Positions 62,304-64,000 of a DNA stretch of 64,000 nt are shown here, piece after piece. Every line of letters starts with the position of its first letter. Within the stretch, counting starts at the first letter, position 1. Where the stretch lies: contig NZ_BMGD01000001.1 of assembly GCF_014639875.1 (NCBI RefSeq), positions 620,001-684,000 of the forward strand. The letters run 5' to 3'. The translations under genes and the position numbers were made by a program. The notes below the pieces were generated by a model. The model did no database searches and was not told where the DNA came from. It saw nothing but the letters and a program-made list of their open reading frames with translations. This DNA is from Blastomonas aquatica (GTDB lineage Bacteria; Pseudomonadota; Alphaproteobacteria; Sphingomonadales; Sphingomonadaceae).

Positions 62304-62387
62304 CCGTCACCCCCGCGAAAGCGGGGGTCTCGCTCATTCGCAGACCTTGGACGAAAAGCGGGATTCCCGCGTTCGCGGGAATGACGG
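62304..62387. repeat. Inverted repeat, family E
   Basis: The hairpin CCCCCGCGAAAGCGGGGG (62310-62327) with CGTCA before it and the hairpin TTCCCGCGTTCGCGGGAA (62364-62381) with TGACG after it form an outer CGTCA/TGACG inverted pair. It has the same two-hairpin plan as family B with a different core. Confidence 0.8.
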
Positions 62388-62504
62388 GTGTTCTGGCTCA
62401 GTAATGGCTCCTCGCTTTTCGCAAGCGTCACCTTGTCTAGATTGCCCCGCCTACCTAGTGTGACCCTGAAAGCCCTGATTCATGGGCAACACAGGAGAGT
62501 ATGG

Positions 62505-63227
62505 ATGGGCAGAATCGCAATCGTTACAGGCGGCACACGTGGGATTGGCGAGGCGATCAGCCTGGCACTCAAGAATGCGGGTGCCCATGTGATCGCCAGC
62601 TATGGCGGCAACGACGATGCAGCGAGCGCCTTTTCCGACCGGACCGGCATCGCGGTACAGAAGTGGGATGTCGGCGACCATCAGCAGAGCATCGATGCGG
62701 TCGCCAAGATCGAGGCCGAGCATGGTCCGGTCGATATCCTGGTCAACAACGCCGGTATCACCCGCGATGCGACGATGATGAAGATGACCTGGGAGCAGTG
62801 GGACGAAGTGATCCGCGTCGACCTGACCGGCTGCTTCAACATGGCCAAGGCGTGCTTCCCCGGCATGCGCACCCGCGGCTGGGGCCGGATCGTCAACATC
62901 GGATCGGTCAATGGCCAGGGTGGTCAGATCGGCCAGGTCAACTATGCCGCCGCCAAGTCCGGTATCCACGGCTTCACCAAGTCGCTGGCGATGGAAGGCG
63001 CGCGCTATGGCGTCACCGCCAATGCGATCGCGCCGGGTTATATCGCTACAGAAATGCTCTCGACCATCCCGCAAAACGTGATGGACAAGATCGTGGCGCA
63101 GATCCCGGTCGGACGGCTGGGCCAAGCGGAGGAAATCGCGCGCGGCGTGGTGTTCCTGACCGCAGAGGAAGCCGCATTCGTCACCGGATCGACGCTGTCG
63201 ATCAACGGCGGCCAGCACATGTACTGA
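62505..63227 (+). CDS. phaB: Acetoacetyl-CoA reductase PhaB
   Basis: A 240-residue classical SDR. The NADPH-binding TGGTRGIGEAI is at the N-terminus, NNAGITRDATMMKM is typical of PhaB, and the catalytic pair is in VNYAAAKSG. PhaB reduces acetoacetyl-CoA to (R)-3-hydroxybutyryl-CoA for polyhydroxyalkanoate synthesis. No phaA or phaC is in the window. The ATG at 62505 has AGGAG upstream; an ATG four bases earlier is out of frame. Confidence 0.92.
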   Translation: MGRIAIVTGGTRGIGEAISLALKNAGAHVIASYGGNDDAASAFSDRTGIAVQKWDVGDHQQSIDAVAKIEAEHGPVDILVNNAGITRDATMMKMTWEQWDEVIRVDLTGCFNMAKACFPGMRTRGWGRIVNIGSVNGQGGQIGQVNYAAAKSGIHGFTKSLAMEGARYGVTANAIAPGYIATEMLSTIPQNVMDKIVAQIPVGRLGQAEEIARGVVFLTAEEAAFVTGSTLSINGGQHMY

Positions 63228-63250
63228 TTGCCCGCCGGGCAGAGATCACC

Positions 63251-63281
63251 AAGGGGCCGTGCAGCGATGCGCGGCCCTTTT
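63251..63281 (+). terminator. Terminator of phaB
   Basis: An imperfect stem AAGGGGCCGTGC / GCGCGGCCCTTTT with an AGCGA-type loop, ending in TTTT. It lies between the convergent phaB and ABC-permease genes and could serve both. Confidence 0.75.
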
Positions 63282-63302
63282 GCTGTCAGGGCGTTATCCT
63301 GG

Positions 63303-64000
63303 TCAGGGTTTGGCGAACAATCCCGCGATCAGCCCGCGCTTGACGCCGCCGCCGGACTTGAGCACGTTGCGGCGGAACAATCGCGCGCCGAAGCGGATCA
63401 GCAGCAGCACCCAGGCCGCCTGCCAGCCAAGAGCCAGAAGGTGCTGCAGGATGTCGGGCTGCTGCGCCGCGCGTGCCAGCATCGCAAAGGGCGAGCTGAA
63501 CGGAAACGCCGCCGCCACCAGCTCGATCGGCTCGCCCAGCCGGGTGACCGAATAGGACGCAAGGAAGAAGAACAGCAACTGCCCCATGGTCGCGGGCATC
63601 GACAGCGTCTGCACTTCGCGCACCGTGCTCGCCATCGCGCCGATGCCGAGGAACAGCGAGCCGAGCAGCAGATACGCCATCGCGAAATAGGCGACCCCTA
63701 AGCCAAGGAACAGCGGCCAGCCGGTCGCAGGCGGCGGCAGCGCAGGCAAGCCGTTGCCCGCGAGCAGGATCGCCACCAGCGCTAACCCGGCCCAACAGGC
63801 AATTCCGATCAACGCCATCGCCAGCATCGCGAACAGTTTGCCCAGAAAGATCGCATCGATCGGGACCGCAGCGGCCAGAATCTCGATGATCTTGTTGGTC
63901 TTTTCCTCGACCAGATTGGAGAGCACCATCCCTGCGAGCAGCATCGTCAGCAGCACGAGCAGCGCCTGGCCGACCTGTGCGGTCACCAGCCGCCCCTGTT
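63303..64000 (-). CDS. ABC-2-type (NatB-like) transporter permease, partial
   Basis: At least 232 codons of a membrane permease, cut by the right edge of the window. The sequence VLSNLVEEKTNKIIEILAAAVPIDAIFLGKL followed by five or six hydrophobic segments is typical of NatB/ABC-2 Na+-efflux or drug-export permeases. Its ATPase partner would be to the right. The N-terminal half, which usually includes a large periplasmic loop, is not visible. Confidence 0.85.
   Translation of the reverse strand, partial: QGRLVTAQVGQALLVLLTMLLAGMVLSNLVEEKTNKIIEILAAAVPIDAIFLGKLFAMLAMALIGIACWAGLALVAILLAGNGLPALPPPATGWPLFLGLGVAYFAMAYLLLGSLFLGIGAMASTVREVQTLSMPATMGQLLFFFLASYSVTRLGEPIELVAAAFPFSSPFAMLARAAQQPDILQHLLALGWQAAWVLLLIRFGARLFRRNVLKSGGGVKRGLIAGLFAKP

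Overview
The window is a gene-dense stretch of a bacterial chromosome of high G+C content. It looks like an alphaproteobacterium of the order Sphingomonadales (Sphingomonas, Sphingopyxis, Blastomonas or a relative). That placement is inference. It rests on the hemC-hemD-mitofilin-like block, MucR and Fur next to plsC-miaB-phoH-ybeY, an Oar-like TonB-dependent receptor, an acetoacetyl-CoA reductase and the overall style of the proteins. No phage, transposase, integrase, CRISPR array or rRNA operon was seen. Most genes are core metabolism and housekeeping.

Layout. 1-4230 (minus): an edge-truncated FAD oxidoreductase, metW-metX, a cupin protein, hemF and trmL. 4484-7237 (plus): petABC, the complete cytochrome bc1 complex, closed by a terminator. 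7238-8133: repeats plus a small membrane protein of atypical composition. 8134-13676 (minus): a class A penicillin-binding protein, mobA, a mitofilin-like protein, hemD and hemC. 13718-15738 (plus): tsaD-gpsA. 15949-23587: an SDR-like NAD(P)-binding protein (minus), then pepN, pgeF, an SLC13-type transporter and a PLP-dependent trans-sulfuration-type enzyme (plus). 23628-33468: a long minus-strand series reading nfu, nitroreductase, tsaB, rimI, mucR, fur, plsC, miaB, phoH, ybeY, corC and a glycosyltransferase. 33618-41084: an M16 peptidase, a 63-residue proline-rich protein (minus), tRNA-Leu(UAG), and tig, clpP and clpX. 41598-44891: a large Oar-like TonB-dependent receptor behind a long A/T-rich leader. 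45048-47060: thrS (minus). 47570-49759: three small membrane proteins, a Cro/CI-type regulator and a secreted hydrolase. 49786-55090: a second hydrolase, a thioesterase, a small membrane protein, a CBS protein, a HerA-like ATPase and hemH. 55087-58420: a molybdopterin hydroxylase large subunit and an Mrp ATPase. 58555-63227 (plus): hflK-hflC, a DegP-type protease and phaB. 63303-64000: an ABC-2 permease cut by the window edge.

Functional themes are heme synthesis (hemF, hemC, hemD, hemH) feeding the bc1 complex, iron and Fe-S handling (fur, nfu, mrp), tRNA modification (trmL, miaB, and tsaD with tsaB for t6A), and protein quality control (trigger factor, ClpXP, HflKC, DegP, PepN, M16).

The least ordinary parts are: (i) at least four families of long, nested, palindromic intergenic repeats, some built as one repeat inside another in the same way at distant loci; (ii) a translationally coupled cluster of small membrane proteins with an HTH regulator (47570-48781), including two tandem paralogues; (iii) a trigger factor with a His-rich plus histone-H1-like Lys/Ala tail; (iv) a set of TGTCATAT-like direct repeats ahead of the TonB receptor. 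None of these has been checked against a database here.
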